Below are positions 51,179 to 61,958 of a stretch of 64,000 nt of DNA, piece after piece; within the stretch, counting starts at the first letter, position 1; each line of letters starts with the position of its first letter. A model generated the notes under the pieces. That model saw nothing but the letters and a program-made list of their open reading frames with translations. It was not told the DNA's origin and ran no database searches. Position numbers and translations under genes: made by a program. Origin of the DNA: Agromyces sp. S2-1-8. Lineage in GTDB: Bacteria > Actinomycetota > Actinomycetes > Actinomycetales > Microbacteriaceae. The stretch is from NCBI RefSeq assembly GCF_021129215.1, contig NZ_JAJOLP010000001.1:2232001-2296000 (forward strand), read 5' to 3'.

Positions 51179-52186
51179 ATGCCCGACTCGACCGCCTCCG
51201 CGACCAACGACGACCGCCCGATCGGCGAACTCGGCGAACAGGCCGTGCTGGCGCGGATCCTTCCGCGGCTCGACCCCGGCGACTCGGCGCTCCTCGGCGC
51301 CGGCGACGATGCGGCGGTCGTCGCCGCGGCCGACGGGCGGTTCGTCGTCACGTGCGACCTCATGGTGCACGGCCCCGACTTCAGGCTCGCGTGGTCGAGG
51401 CCCTTCGAGCTCGGCTGGAAGGCCGCTGCGACGAACCTCACCGACATCGCCGCGATGGGCGCCCGGCCCACGGCGCTCGTCGTCGCGATCGCCGCCCCGA
51501 ACGACCTGTCGGTGAGCGTGCTCGAAGGCATCGCCGACGGACTGCGGGAGGGCCTCGCGACGCTCGCCCCGGGCTGCGGGGTCGTCGGCGGCGATCTGTC
51601 GGCCTCGAAGGTGCTCACGATCTCCGTGACGGCGTTCGGCGACCTCGAGGGCCGCGCGCCGGTCACACGCTCGGGCGCGCGGGTCGGCGACGTCGTCGCG
51701 CACGCAGGCGCGCGCGGTGCCGCGGCACGCGGGCTCGCACTGCTCTTCGCCGAGGGGGTGGATGCCTCGGGCCGGCCCGACCCCGGGCGCACCGCCGCGC
51801 TGCGCGACCGGCACGGGGAGCTCATCGCGGCGCAGCTTGCTCCGAGCCCACCCGTCGGGGCGGGCCGCGACGCGGCCATCGCCGGCGCGACCGCGATGCT
51901 CGACGTCTCCGACGGGCTCGCGCGGGACGCCCGCCGGCTCGCCGAGGCGAGCGGGGTGGGTCTCGACTTCGAGCGGAAGGCGCTCGGCCCCGACGTGCGC
52001 CTCGCGCTCGCGGGCGCGGAGGACCACGGCCTGCTCGCGACCTTCCCGCCGGGCGCCGCACTGCCGGCGCCGTTCCAGGCGATCGGTCGGGTGGTCGACG
52101 CCCCCGGTGCCATCCTGCTCGACGGCGGCCCGGTCGACGCCGACGGCTGGGACCCCTACTCGGGCTGGGACGGCGCGGCGGGCTGA
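51179..52186 (+). CDS. thiL: Thiamine-monophosphate kinase
   Basis: 335 residues. GAGDDAAVV near residue 40, the Mg-binding NLTDIAAMGARP block, GGDLSASK and the C-terminal MLDVSDGLARDARRLA are the ThiL/PurM-fold signatures. It phosphorylates thiamine monophosphate to the cofactor thiamine diphosphate. The frame is open upstream but the ATG at 51179 is supported by the promoter 6 bases before it and by family length. The 3' end overlaps the convergent rsmD by 31 bases. Confidence 0.92.
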   Translation: MPDSTASATNDDRPIGELGEQAVLARILPRLDPGDSALLGAGDDAAVVAAADGRFVVTCDLMVHGPDFRLAWSRPFELGWKAAATNLTDIAAMGARPTALVVAIAAPNDLSVSVLEGIADGLREGLATLAPGCGVVGGDLSASKVLTISVTAFGDLEGRAPVTRSGARVGDVVAHAGARGAAARGLALLFAEGVDASGRPDPGRTAALRDRHGELIAAQLAPSPPVGAGRDAAIAGATAMLDVSDGLARDARRLAEASGVGLDFERKALGPDVRLALAGAEDHGLLATFPPGAALPAPFQAIGRVVDAPGAILLDGGPVDADGWDPYSGWDGAAG

Positions 52187-52746
52187 ACGGCGTCGGCCCA
52201 CCACAGGGTCGTCTCGCCGTAATCGCGCCGGCGGGAGGCTTCGATGCCCGCGGGCCAGGTCGGCTCGGGCGAGCGGCTGCTGCGCTCGACCACCACGATC
52301 GCGTCCTCTGCGAGCAACGGCGCGAGCAGTTCCAAGTCTCTCGCCAAGGCGGGTTCGCCGAGGTCGTACGGGGGGTCGATGAAGACGAGATCGAATCCCG
52401 CAGCCGCGCCCTCGAGGTAGGCGGCGACGGCTCGTTGCACCACCCGCACGCGGGCGCCGGCGCCCCGGGCCGCGCGACGCACCGCGTCGGCATTGCGCCG
52501 GCAGATCTCGGCCGCGGCCGACGCGCGCTCGACGAGCACGACCTCGCCCGCGCCGCGGCTCGCCGACTCGAGCCCGAGGGCTCCGGATCCGGCGTACAGG
52601 TCGAGCACGCGCGCGCCGTCGATCGCGTCGCGCGATTCGAGCGCCGAGAAGATCGCCTCGCGCACGCGGTCGCTCGTCGGGCGGGTGCCCGAGCGGGGCA
52701 CCTGCAACGTGAGCGAACCGGCGGATCCGGCGATGATTCGGGTCAT
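52156..52746 (-). CDS. rsmD: 16S rRNA (guanine-966-N2)-methyltransferase
   Basis: 196 residues. MTRIIAGSAGSLTL, RPTSDRVREAIFSALE and LDLYAGSGALGLE (SAM-binding) lead to the amino-methyltransferase motif DPPYDL. Short and complete for RsmD, which modifies G966 in the small-subunit decoding region. In many genomes it sits next to coaD; here a TPR gene and recG lie between. Confidence 0.93.
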   Translation of the reverse strand: MTRIIAGSAGSLTLQVPRSGTRPTSDRVREAIFSALESRDAIDGARVLDLYAGSGALGLESASRGAGEVVLVERASAAAEICRRNADAVRRAARGAGARVRVVQRAVAAYLEGAAAGFDLVFIDPPYDLGEPALARDLELLAPLLAEDAIVVVERSSRSPEPTWPAGIEASRRRDYGETTLWWADAVQPAAPSQPE

Positions 52747-52755
52747 GACTCCGGC

Positions 52756-52761
52756 AGCCTA
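52756..52761 (-). promoter_or_regulatory. -10 element TAGGCT of rsmD
   Basis: On the minus strand TAGGCT lies 9 bases before the rsmD ATG, with GGAG in between, so the 5' leader would be only a few bases. Confidence 0.45.
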
Positions 52762-52848
52762 TCGGCGGCGGCGCGGCGGTGCCACGAGGCCGGCGACGCA
52801 TGACCTTCCGGCACGGCGATGTCGGCCCGGCACTGCCATGATGGGAGT

Positions 52849-53679
52849 GTGCCTGCCCCGATTGATGAAGAGACCGGCTCGACCGACCGCGTACCCGCCG
52901 AACCGTCCCGGCATCGAGGGGGCGAGCAGCAGCTGCTCGACCGCCTCTGGGACTTCTCCGATCCCGAGGCGAGCGCCGAGCGCTTCCGCGCGGCCGCGGC
53001 CGACGAGGGGAGCCCGGCGCACACCCGCGCGGTCATGACCACGCAGCTCGCCCGAGCGCTCGGCATTCTCGGCCGCGGCGACGAGGCGCTCGCACTGCTC
53101 GACGAGGTCGCCGCCCTCGGCCCCGTGGCCGGTGAACCCGAGGCGTACGCGGCCGAGCTGCGAGCGAGGGTGGCGATCGAGCGGGGCCGGCTCGCGGCAT
53201 CCCATCATCGCCCTGCCGACGCCGTGCCCGACCTGACCCGCGGCGTCCGCGAGGCCGCCGTCGCCGGATCGCCGTTCCTCGTGCTCGACGCGCTGCACAT
53301 GCTCGCCCTGAACGACGCCGGTCACGAGGAGGAGTGGGCGACGGAGGGCTTCGACGTGCTCGACGGCTCGCGCGACCCGCGGGTGCTGCGCTGGGGCGTC
53401 GCGCTGCACAACAACCTCGGCTGGACCCTGCACGACTCGGGTCGGCTGACCGGTGCGCTCATGCACTTCGAGCAGGCCGTCGAGGCGGCCGACGCGTACG
53501 GCACCCCCGAGCAGCGCCATGTCGCGCGCTGGTCGGTCGGTCGCTGCCTGCGCAGCCTCGGCAGGCACGACGAGGCGCTCGAGCTGCAGCGCGCGCTCGC
53601 GGCGGAGCGGCCCGACGATCCCTACGTCAAGGCCGAGCTCGCGGCGCTGACGGAGGCGGAGCCTACGATCGAGGCATGA
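52849..53679 (+). CDS. Tetratricopeptide-repeat protein
   Basis: About 276 residues, all helical after residue 20, with TPR-like pairs: AVMTTQLARALGILGRGDEALALLDEV, GVALHNNLGWTLHDSGRLTGALMHFEQAVEAA and HVARWSVGRCLRSLGRHDEALELQRAL. No signal peptide or enzyme domain; likely a cytosolic scaffold. The start is uncertain: GTG at 52849 sits 6 bases after a CATGAT -10-like hexamer, while the ATG at 52819 has no better support. The stop overlaps the recG start in ATGA. Confidence 0.75.
   Translation: MPAPIDEETGSTDRVPAEPSRHRGGEQQLLDRLWDFSDPEASAERFRAAAADEGSPAHTRAVMTTQLARALGILGRGDEALALLDEVAALGPVAGEPEAYAAELRARVAIERGRLAASHHRPADAVPDLTRGVREAAVAGSPFLVLDALHMLALNDAGHEEEWATEGFDVLDGSRDPRVLRWGVALHNNLGWTLHDSGRLTGALMHFEQAVEAADAYGTPEQRHVARWSVGRCLRSLGRHDEALELQRALAAERPDDPYVKAELAALTEAEPTIEA
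53664..53669 (+). promoter_or_regulatory. -10 element TACGAT, leaderless start of recG
   Basis: TACGAT lies inside the end of the TPR gene and ends 6 bases before the recG ATG at 53676, so recG can have its own leaderless transcript in addition to coupling with the upstream gene. Confidence 0.55.
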
Positions 53680-55895
53680 CGGCGCGACCTGCTGAGACCG
53701 AGGGCGGGGCTCCGGCCGTGCCCGGCAGCCTCACCCTCGACTCGAAGCTGTCGGGCGCCCTCGGCGGTCGCACGGCACAGGCGGTCGAGCGCGCCTTCGG
53801 CTACACGACGGTCGGCGAGATGCTCGCCCACTACCCGCGGCGCTACGCGCTCCGCGGTGAGCTCACGGCGCTCGCCTCGCTCCCGCTCGACGAGAACGTG
53901 ACGATCGTCGCCGAGGTGCTCGAGGTGCGCGTGCGCGAGATGCGCCAGCGTCGCGGCTCGATCGTCGAGGCGAAGATCTCCGACGGCACCGGGGTGCTGA
54001 CGCTCACCTTCTTCAACCAGCGCTGGCGCGAGAACGACCTGCGTCCGGGCCGGCGGGGCATCTTCGCGGGCAAGGTGGGCGACTACAAGGGCAACCGGCA
54101 GCTCGCGCATCCCGACTACGAGCTCTTCGACGACCTCGCACCCGTCGACGTCGGCGACGCGGCCGCGAAGCGCTGGGCCGAGTCGCCCATCCCGATCTAT
54201 CCCGCGACCTCGACGCTCGCGAGCTGGCAGCTCGCCAAGGCGATCGGCGTGCTGCTCGACGGGCTGGGCGCCGTCGACGATCCCCTCCCGTCGTCGGTGC
54301 GCGAGGGGCGGGGGCTCCTCGCGCACCGCGAGGCGCTCGAACGCGTGCACCGGCCCGAGCACGAGTCGGAGTGGAAGGCCGCCCGGCGCACGCTCCGGTT
54401 CACCGAGGCCTTCGTGCTGCAGACGGCGCTCCTCGAACGGCGTGCCGCGCTCCGCACGACGCGGGCCCTGGCCCGGCGCCCGACCGCCGGCGGACTGCTC
54501 GAGCGATTCGACGCTGCGCTGCCGTTCGCGCTCACGGGCGACCAGGTGCAGGTCGGCGACGAGATCGCGCGCGACCTCGGCGAACCCGTGCCGATGAACC
54601 GACTCGTGCAGGGCGAGGTCGGCTCGGGCAAGACGCTCGTCGCGTTGCGGGCGATGCTCGCCGTCGCCGATTCGGGCGGGCAGTCGGCACTGCTCGCGCC
54701 GACGGAGGTGCTCGCCGCGCAGCATCTGCGTTCGATCGTGAAGATGCTGGGCCCCGAGCTCGCCGCGGAGCTGATCCCGACCCTGATCACCGGGCAGCTG
54801 CCGGCCGCCGAACGCAAGCGGGCGCTGCTGCGGGCCGCCGCCGGCCAGTCGCGACTCGTCGTCGGCACGCACGCGCTCATCGGCGATCGGGTGTCGTTCG
54901 CCGACCTCGGGCTCGTCGTCGTCGACGAGCAGCACCGCTTCGGCGTCGAGCAGCGCGAGGCGCTGCGCCTCAAGGGCGCCGAACCGCCGCACGTGCTCGT
55001 GCTCACCGCGACGCCGATCCCGCGCACGGTGGCGATGACGGTGTTCGGCGACCTCGACGTCTCGACGATCGCCGAGCTGCCCGCGGGCCGCGCCGGCATC
55101 GAATCGCAGGTCGTGCCGCTCGCGATCCGTCCCGCCTGGCGGCCGCGGGTATGGGAGCGGCTCGCCGAGGAGGTCGCCCTCGGGCGCCAGGGATTCGTCG
55201 TGTGCCCGGCCATCGAGGCTCGCGTCGCCGAAGACGACGGCGAGCCCGTCGAGGCGGACGGCGAGGGCGAGACCGCCGGACCGGTCGCATCCGTCGCCTC
55301 GGTCCTCGCGGAGCTCGAGGCGAACCCGCGCTTCGCCGACCTGCGGGTCGCCCCGCTGCACGGGCGGATGAGCGCCGACGAGAAAGACCGCACGATGCGC
55401 GCCTTCGCGGCGGGCGAGCTCGACGTGCTCGTCTCGACCACCGTCATCGAGGTCGGCGTCGACGTGCCGAACGCGAGTGTCATGGTCGTCGTCGACGCCG
55501 ACCGCTTCGGCGTCTCCCAGCTCCACCAGCTCCGCGGCCGGGTCGGCCGCGGGGCGGTCCCGGGGCTCTGCCTGCTCGTCACGCAGGCGGTGCCCGGCTC
55601 GCTCGCCCTGCAGCGCGTCGAGGCGGTCGCCGCGACGCTCGACGGCTTCGAACTCGCCCGCGTCGACCTCGAGCTGCGACGCGAGGGCGACGTGCTGGGC
55701 GCCACGCAGTCGGGCGGTCGCTCGTCGCTGAAGCTCCTCCGCGTCGTGCGCGACGGCGACGTCATCGCCGACGCCCGCGCCGAGGCCGAGCTGCTGCTCG
55801 GGTCCGACCCCGGGCTCGCCGACCATCGGGCGCTCGCGGCCGCCGTGCGGCGCCGGCTCGACGACGAGGCGAGCGGGTACCTGAGCAAGGGCTGA
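53676..55895 (+). CDS. recG: ATP-dependent DNA helicase RecG
   Basis: 739 residues. An N-terminal wedge/OB domain (VTIVAEVLEVRVREMRQRRGSIVEAKISDGTGVL, ~70-105) binds branched DNA. The helicase core has Walker A GSGKT with K319, DEQH at 417-420, TATPIPRT, and the C-terminal HGRMSADEKD and HQLRGRVGRG motifs. It remodels stalled forks and Holliday junctions. The longer upstream frame overlaps the TPR gene and is rejected; the ATG is backed by a promoter 6 bases before it. Confidence 0.95.
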   Translation: MTARPAETEGGAPAVPGSLTLDSKLSGALGGRTAQAVERAFGYTTVGEMLAHYPRRYALRGELTALASLPLDENVTIVAEVLEVRVREMRQRRGSIVEAKISDGTGVLTLTFFNQRWRENDLRPGRRGIFAGKVGDYKGNRQLAHPDYELFDDLAPVDVGDAAAKRWAESPIPIYPATSTLASWQLAKAIGVLLDGLGAVDDPLPSSVREGRGLLAHREALERVHRPEHESEWKAARRTLRFTEAFVLQTALLERRAALRTTRALARRPTAGGLLERFDAALPFALTGDQVQVGDEIARDLGEPVPMNRLVQGEVGSGKTLVALRAMLAVADSGGQSALLAPTEVLAAQHLRSIVKMLGPELAAELIPTLITGQLPAAERKRALLRAAAGQSRLVVGTHALIGDRVSFADLGLVVVDEQHRFGVEQREALRLKGAEPPHVLVLTATPIPRTVAMTVFGDLDVSTIAELPAGRAGIESQVVPLAIRPAWRPRVWERLAEEVALGRQGFVVCPAIEARVAEDDGEPVEADGEGETAGPVASVASVLAELEANPRFADLRVAPLHGRMSADEKDRTMRAFAAGELDVLVSTTVIEVGVDVPNASVMVVVDADRFGVSQLHQLRGRVGRGAVPGLCLLVTQAVPGSLALQRVEAVAATLDGFELARVDLELRREGDVLGATQSGGRSSLKLLRVVRDGDVIADARAEAELLLGSDPGLADHRALAAAVRRRLDDEASGYLSKG

Positions 55896-55933
55896 GACTC
55901 TCGGCCCGACGCCGCGGGGCTCCGCAGAGACAC

Positions 55934-55939
55934 TACGCT
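55934..55939 (+). promoter_or_regulatory. -10 element TACGCT, leaderless start of coaD
   Basis: TACGCT ends 7 bases before the ATG at 55947. No ribosome site is present. This favours the ATG over the TTG at 55941. Confidence 0.6.
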
Positions 55940-55946
55940 GTTGCGT

Positions 55947-56434
55947 ATGCAGCGGATCGCCGTCGTCCCAGGATCGTTCGACCCCGTCACGCGCGGCCAC
56001 CTCGACGTGATCGCCCGGGCGGCGGGCCTCTACGACGAGCTGCACGTGGTCGTGGTGCACAACCCCGACAAGTCGGCGCTGCTGCCCATCGCCCAGCGCG
56101 TCTCGCTCATCGAGCAGTCGATCGCCGACGCGGGCATCCAGGGGCGCATCGTCGTCGCCTCGTGGAGCATGGGGCTGCTCGTCGACTACTGCACCGACGT
56201 CGGCGCGACCGTGCTCGTGAAGGGCATCCGCTCGCAGGTCGACGTGGCCTACGAGACGCCGATGGCGATCGTGAACCGGCACCTCGCCGGCGTCGAGACC
56301 GTGTTCCTGCTGCCCGACCCGGCGAATGCGCACGTGTCGAGCTCGCTCGTCAGGCAGGTGGCGGCGCTCGGGGGCGATGTCGCGCCCTACGTGCCGACGG
56401 TCGTCGCCGACTACCTCGAGACGGCGATGACGCC

Positions 56435-56438
<4 letters not shown>
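55947..56438 (+). CDS. coaD: Phosphopantetheine adenylyltransferase
   Basis: 163 residues starting [18 protein letters not shown], where T15-R-G-H18 is the nucleotidyltransferase (T/H)xGH motif. [16 protein letters not shown] near the C terminus is the second ATP motif. It makes dephospho-CoA, the penultimate step of CoA synthesis. Normal length. The stop overlaps the following moxR ATG by 4 bases. Confidence 0.95.
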
Positions 56439-57460
<1,022 letters not shown>

Positions 57461-57461
57461 G

Positions 57462-58826
57462 ATGCAGCGCCTGCGCCCTCCTCGCTTCGCCGCCTGGCCG
57501 CGGCTGACCCGGCGTGGCGGTGCGCTGCTCTTCGTCGGCGTCGTGCTGCTCGCGGTCTCGCTGTGGTTCGACCTGCGCGACATCATGCTGCTCGCGTTCG
57601 TCGGCATCGCCATGCCCGGCGTCGCGGCCCTCTTCGTGGCGCTGCGCGCGCCGAAGCTCGGCGTCACGCGCACGTTCACCCCGCCCGTGGTCAGCGCCGG
57701 GTCGGGCGCGAGCGTGGCGATCACGGTGCGGAACCGTGCACGGCGCACCTTCGACGGCGCCCACTGGCGCGATCGCGTTCCCGAGGGGCTCGATGCGCCG
57801 CCCGAGGCGGTGCTGCCCGCGATCGGTCCGTACGAGGGCGTGCTGCCGTCGGGCGACGACACGGTGCACCTGGAGTACCGGCTCCGCCTCCCGCGGCGTG
57901 GCGTGTACGGCATCGGCCCGCTCCGCGTCGGCGTCTTCGACCCGTTCGCCCTCGCGCGCATCGATCGCGACGCCGGAGCACGCCACGAGGTCGTCGTCAC
58001 CCCCCGGGTGACGCCGCTCGAGCGGGCGCTCGGTTCGGCCGCCAGTGTCGACGGGGTGCTGCACGGCCTGCAGCGGCGCACGCACCCGAACTCCGACGAG
58101 CTCATCGCACGGGAGTACCGCTACGGCGATCCGATGCGCCGCGTCAACTGGGCGGCGACCGCCCGTCGCGGCGAGCTCATGGTGCGCGAGGAGGAGCAGC
58201 GGGGGGATCCCGAGGTCCGCATCCTGGTCGACACCACCCTCGCCGGCCGGCCGCGCACCGGCGCGTTCGCCCACGGGAACGCAGAGCACGGGCACGCCGG
58301 CTTCGAACTCGGCGTCGAGGTCGTGGCCTCGATCGGCGTCCACCTGCTCGAGCGGGGATTCCGAGTGCGCTGCGATCCGGTCGCCGACCCGGCACGCGGG
58401 TCGATCGCGACGGCGAACTCGAGCGGCCCGTACCACATGCCCGGCGGCGACCGGCTGCTGCTCGAAGACCTCGCGCGCCTCGAGGTCGCGAATCGCGACG
58501 ACGCAGCCGACCGTGCGCCGCGAGGTGGGGGAGACCGCGGCGAAGCGCGCGCCCGGGAGGCCAGGATGCCGGGGTTCGCGGTGCTCGTCGAGCCCGACGA
58601 GCGCGACGCCGCGGGGCTCGTGGGGCTCCGGCAGACGATCGAGCCCGCGATCGCGTTCGTCGCGGAGACGGTGTCGCATCGCGTCGTCGAGGCGCTCGAG
58701 GAGGCCGACTGGCGCGTCGTCCGAGTGCGTCGGCCCGCCTCGATCGGCGACGCGTGGGCGGGCATCGCACTGCGTGCCGACGTCGGGGCGCCGGGAGACG
58801 GGGGCGAGCGCGATGCATCCCGATGA
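57462..58826 (+). CDS. DUF58 membrane protein (second copy)
   Basis: 454 residues. Two membrane helices near the N terminus (~20-65), then a beta-rich segment and the DUF58 block REYRYGDPMRRVNWAATARRGELMVREEE at ~215-245. Same architecture as the protein at 37845 but with an insertion near residues 340-370 (DAADRAPRGGG). GAAGGA precedes the ATG. The gene overlaps the transglutaminase gene by 14 bases. Confidence 0.87.
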   Translation: MQRLRPPRFAAWPRLTRRGGALLFVGVVLLAVSLWFDLRDIMLLAFVGIAMPGVAALFVALRAPKLGVTRTFTPPVVSAGSGASVAITVRNRARRTFDGAHWRDRVPEGLDAPPEAVLPAIGPYEGVLPSGDDTVHLEYRLRLPRRGVYGIGPLRVGVFDPFALARIDRDAGARHEVVVTPRVTPLERALGSAASVDGVLHGLQRRTHPNSDELIAREYRYGDPMRRVNWAATARRGELMVREEEQRGDPEVRILVDTTLAGRPRTGAFAHGNAEHGHAGFELGVEVVASIGVHLLERGFRVRCDPVADPARGSIATANSSGPYHMPGGDRLLLEDLARLEVANRDDAADRAPRGGGDRGEARAREARMPGFAVLVEPDERDAAGLVGLRQTIEPAIAFVAETVSHRVVEALEEADWRVVRVRRPASIGDAWAGIALRADVGAPGDGGERDASR

Positions 58827-61143
58827 CCGCCCGCTGAGCCGCGCGCAGCGCCTCGCGCTGACGGCAGCATCGTTCCTGCTCGTCGCGGTCGCCTCGATGG
58901 CGCTCGGCCCCCTCATCTCCGGCAGCGGCTGGTGGTGGCTCTGCGCCTTCATCGCGGCCGGCACGATGTTCGGCGGTTCCGGGCTGCGCGCCCTCCGCGT
59001 GCCCGGCTCGCTCGTACCGCTCGGCGAACTCGTGATCCTGCTGCTGCTGCTCACCCTCGTCTTCGGCGGGGGGACGAGCTTCGCGCTCATCGTGCCGACC
59101 GCTGACACCTTCCCGCTGTTCGGCGACCTCTTCGACGGCGCGCAGCGCACGATCCAGCAGCAGGCGGTGCCGGCGATCGCCGTGCCCGCCCTGTCGTTCG
59201 TCCTCGCGCTCGGCGTCGGGGTGCTCGCCATCTGCGTCGACGTGCTCGTGCAGACCGTGCGCATGCCGGCGCTCGCCGCGGCGCCGGCACTGGTGCCCAT
59301 CCTCATCCCCGGCTTCATCATCGAGTCCGGCGCCGAGGTGTGGGCACTCGTCTTCTCGGCGGCGGCCTACCTGCTGCTGCTCCGCGTCGACGTGCGGGTC
59401 CGTCGGCGCGCGAACCTCGCGGGCGGCGACGACGACGAGCGAGCCGCGACGGTGGTGCCGCCGGCGCGCGTGCCCGCCGCCTCGGGCCTCGCCACGACGC
59501 TCGGCCTGACGACCGTCGGCATCCTCGTCGCGACCGTCCTCGCCGCCTCCACGCCGAGCATCTCGACGAGCCTGCTGCTCGGCACCGGATCCCAGGGCGC
59601 GATCTTCGGTCGCGGGGTGACCCCGTTCATCGATCTCGGGCGCGACCTGCGCAGGCCCGAGCCGCGACCCGCCTTCCACTACTTCGCCCGCGACAACGAC
59701 CGCCCCTACTTCACCCTGCTCACGCTCGACCGGTTCGAGGGCGCCGCGTGGGGCGTCACCGAGTCGCCCGTCGATGCCGACAACACGGTGGACGCGCTGC
59801 CGTTGCCCGATGGCCTCGACGGCGAGGTGGAGGCGAAGGAGCACCCGATCGACATCGTCGTCGACGAGGTGCGCACCACCTGGCTCCCGCTGCCGTACCC
59901 GACGCGCAGCGTCGAGGGGCTGAGCGGCTCCTGGTTCTGGGATCCGGGCGCGCTCACCGTGCGCAGCGTCGACACGGACACCGGCGGTCAGCGGTACCGG
60001 GCGACCTGGCTCGACCGGCAGCCCACGCCCGCGCAGTTGCGCTCGGCCCGCCCCACCGGGGGCGACGACCTCGCCCCGTACCTCGCACTGCCCGACGATG
60101 TGCCGTCGATCATCTCCGAGACCGCCGACACGGTGACGGCCGCCGAGGCGACCCCGTACGACGCCGCCGTCGCGATCCAGTCGTACCTGCGCTCCGACCG
60201 GTTCGAGTACTCGACCGAGGCGCCGGTCGAAGAGGGCTACGACGGCGGCGGATTCGAGGTGATCGCGAAGTTCCTGGAGAACAAGTCGGGGTACTGCGTG
60301 CACTTCGCCTCGACGATGGCGGTGCTCGCCCGCGAGGCGGGGATCCCGTCGCGCATCTCGGTCGGCTACACGCAGGGCACCGCGACCCAGGAGCGGGTGG
60401 GCGGTGTGCAGCGCATCGAGGTCGACTCGCACGACCTGCACGCCTGGCCCGAGCTGTACTTCGAGGGCGTCGGCTGGGTGCCGTTCGAACCCACGCCCGG
60501 CCGGGGCAGCGTGCCGGACTACTCGCGCCCCGGTGCCGGCGAAGCGGCGGAGACCCCCACCCCGACGCCGGGTGCGTCGAGCGGCGCGCCGAGCGGGCGA
60601 CCCGAGCTCGATCCCGACCGCGGCCTCGGTGCGTCGGCCGGCGGTTCGGTCGGCGTCGACGGGTGGTGGTGGCGCGGCGGCATCGTCGTGCTCCTCGCGG
60701 TCGTGGTCCTCATCGCGCCGGCCGTGCTGCGCGCCGCTCAGCGCTCAGGCCGGTTGCGCCGGATCCGGCGCGGCGAACGACCCGCGGATGCCGCGTGGGA
60801 CGAGCTCGTCGCGAGCGCACGCGACCTGGGGGTGCGACTCGATGCGACCGCCACCCCGCGCGGCGCCGCAGTGGCGCTCGCCGAGCGCGAGGGCTTCCGT
60901 GAGCCCGCGGCGGCCGCGGCGCTCCTCGTGCTGCGCGACGCCGTCGAACTCGAGCGATACGGTCCCGGGCGGCACGCCGACGAGGCATCCGTCGCACGTC
61001 TGGCAGGGGCGCTGTCGACGGCGCGTGCCGCGCTCGCGGTCGGCGAACCGCTCGCGGGACGTTACCGCGCGGTGCTCGTGCCGCGTTCGCTCGTCGACCG
61101 GGTCCGCCCGGCGTTCGGCGAACGCACTGCCACCGGCGCGTAG
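58813..61143 (+). CDS. Transglutaminase-like membrane protein (TgpA-like, catalytic residues present)
   Basis: 776 residues with several N-terminal membrane helices, an extracytoplasmic transglutaminase core, a Pro/Thr linker, a membrane helix (~620-640) and a helical tail. The triad is readable: C495 in SGYCVHFAS, H543 in HDLHAWPE and an acidic residue in FEPTPG (Glu where most have Asp). It should form or break amide bonds outside the membrane; the target is unknown. Its paralogue at 39152 lacks all three residues. The ATG start follows the DUF58 overlap. Confidence 0.88.
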   Translation: MHPDDRPLSRAQRLALTAASFLLVAVASMALGPLISGSGWWWLCAFIAAGTMFGGSGLRALRVPGSLVPLGELVILLLLLTLVFGGGTSFALIVPTADTFPLFGDLFDGAQRTIQQQAVPAIAVPALSFVLALGVGVLAICVDVLVQTVRMPALAAAPALVPILIPGFIIESGAEVWALVFSAAAYLLLLRVDVRVRRRANLAGGDDDERAATVVPPARVPAASGLATTLGLTTVGILVATVLAASTPSISTSLLLGTGSQGAIFGRGVTPFIDLGRDLRRPEPRPAFHYFARDNDRPYFTLLTLDRFEGAAWGVTESPVDADNTVDALPLPDGLDGEVEAKEHPIDIVVDEVRTTWLPLPYPTRSVEGLSGSWFWDPGALTVRSVDTDTGGQRYRATWLDRQPTPAQLRSARPTGGDDLAPYLALPDDVPSIISETADTVTAAEATPYDAAVAIQSYLRSDRFEYSTEAPVEEGYDGGGFEVIAKFLENKSGYCVHFASTMAVLAREAGIPSRISVGYTQGTATQERVGGVQRIEVDSHDLHAWPELYFEGVGWVPFEPTPGRGSVPDYSRPGAGEAAETPTPTPGASSGAPSGRPELDPDRGLGASAGGSVGVDGWWWRGGIVVLLAVVVLIAPAVLRAAQRSGRLRRIRRGERPADAAWDELVASARDLGVRLDATATPRGAAVALAEREGFREPAAAAALLVLRDAVELERYGPGRHADEASVARLAGALSTARAALAVGEPLAGRYRAVLVPRSLVDRVRPAFGERTATGA

Positions 61144-61146
61144 AAT
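61141..61146 (+). promoter_or_regulatory. -10 element TAGAAT, near-leaderless start of yceD
   Basis: TAGAAT overlaps the stop codon of the transglutaminase gene and ends 8 bases before the GTG at 61155. This is close to the TATAAT consensus and is the likely promoter of the yceD-rpmF-rnc-mutM group. Confidence 0.65.
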
Positions 61147-61154
61147 CGTCGATC

Positions 61155-61724
61155 GTGGCCATCAAGCAGTCCCCTTTCAGCGTGAACGTGCGCGACCTCG
61201 TCAACCGTCCCGGCGAGATGCGCGAAGCGTTCATCACCGTGCCCGCGCCCGAGCAGTTCGGCGAGGGGCTCGTCGCCGTCGCCGCCGGTTCGGAGGTCGA
61301 GCTCGACGTCCGGCTGGAGTCGGTGCACGAGGGCATCCTCGTCACCGCCGAGGTCGACGCGACCGCCGAGGGCGAGTGCGGTCGCTGCCTGACCGACATC
61401 GCGCTGCCCGTCCGAGTCGAGTTCCAAGAACTCTTCGGGTATCATGGCGGGGAAGCAATCGAGTATGAGGTTCAAGACGACCACGTGGATCTTGAACCAC
61501 TCATCCGAGATGCGGTGGTGCTGGCACTGCCGTTCCAGCCGGTGTGCCGACCGGATTGCCCGGGTCTCGACCCAGAGACCGGGCTCCGACTGGCCGATCA
61601 TCCGGAACTCGTCACCCCTGAGCACAGCGATCCTCGCTGGGCCGCGCTCGCGGGGTTCCAGGCTTCCGAAGACAACGGTCCGGATGCGTCATCCGGCGCC
61701 GATCAGCAGAGAGAAGAGAGATAG
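61155..61724 (+). CDS. YceD-family (DUF177) protein
   Basis: 189 residues. The conserved Cys-rich core is [10 protein letters not shown] near residue 77 and CRPDCPGL near 136, which resembles a zinc-binding pair. YceD almost always precedes rpmF, as here with 2 bases between; it is linked to ribosome or rRNA maturation in other bacteria and plants. The C terminus is acidic and disordered. GTG start supported by the promoter 8 bases before it. Confidence 0.92.
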   Translation: MAIKQSPFSVNVRDLVNRPGEMREAFITVPAPEQFGEGLVAVAAGSEVELDVRLESVHEGILVTAEVDATAEGECGRCLTDIALPVRVEFQELFGYHGGEAIEYEVQDDHVDLEPLIRDAVVLALPFQPVCRPDCPGLDPETGLRLADHPELVTPEHSDPRWAALAGFQASEDNGPDASSGADQQREER

Positions 61725-61726
61725 TC

Positions 61727-61930
61727 ATGGCGGTTCCCAAGCGGAAGCAGTCACGCGCCAACACCCACGCGCGCCGTTCGCAGTGGAAGGCCGAGGTCCC
61801 CACGCTCGTCAAGACCGTCGAGAACGGCAAGGTCACCTACAGCCTTCCGCACCGCGCGAAGGTCGTCGAGGACTCGGCGGGCACCCCGCTCTTCCTCGAG
61901 TACAAGGGCCGCAAGGTCGCCGACGTCTAG
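61727..61930 (+). CDS. rpmF: 50S ribosomal protein L32
   Basis: 67 residues beginning [18 protein letters not shown], the L32 signature. It contains no Cys, so it is the zinc-free form; many bacteria have L32 with a four-Cys zinc knot. AGAGAGAT precedes the ATG. Linked to yceD upstream and rnc downstream. Confidence 0.96.
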   Translation: MAVPKRKQSRANTHARRSQWKAEVPTLVKTVENGKVTYSLPHRAKVVEDSAGTPLFLEYKGRKVADV

Positions 61931-61958
61931 TCGGCCCGAGACGCACCGACGACCGGTC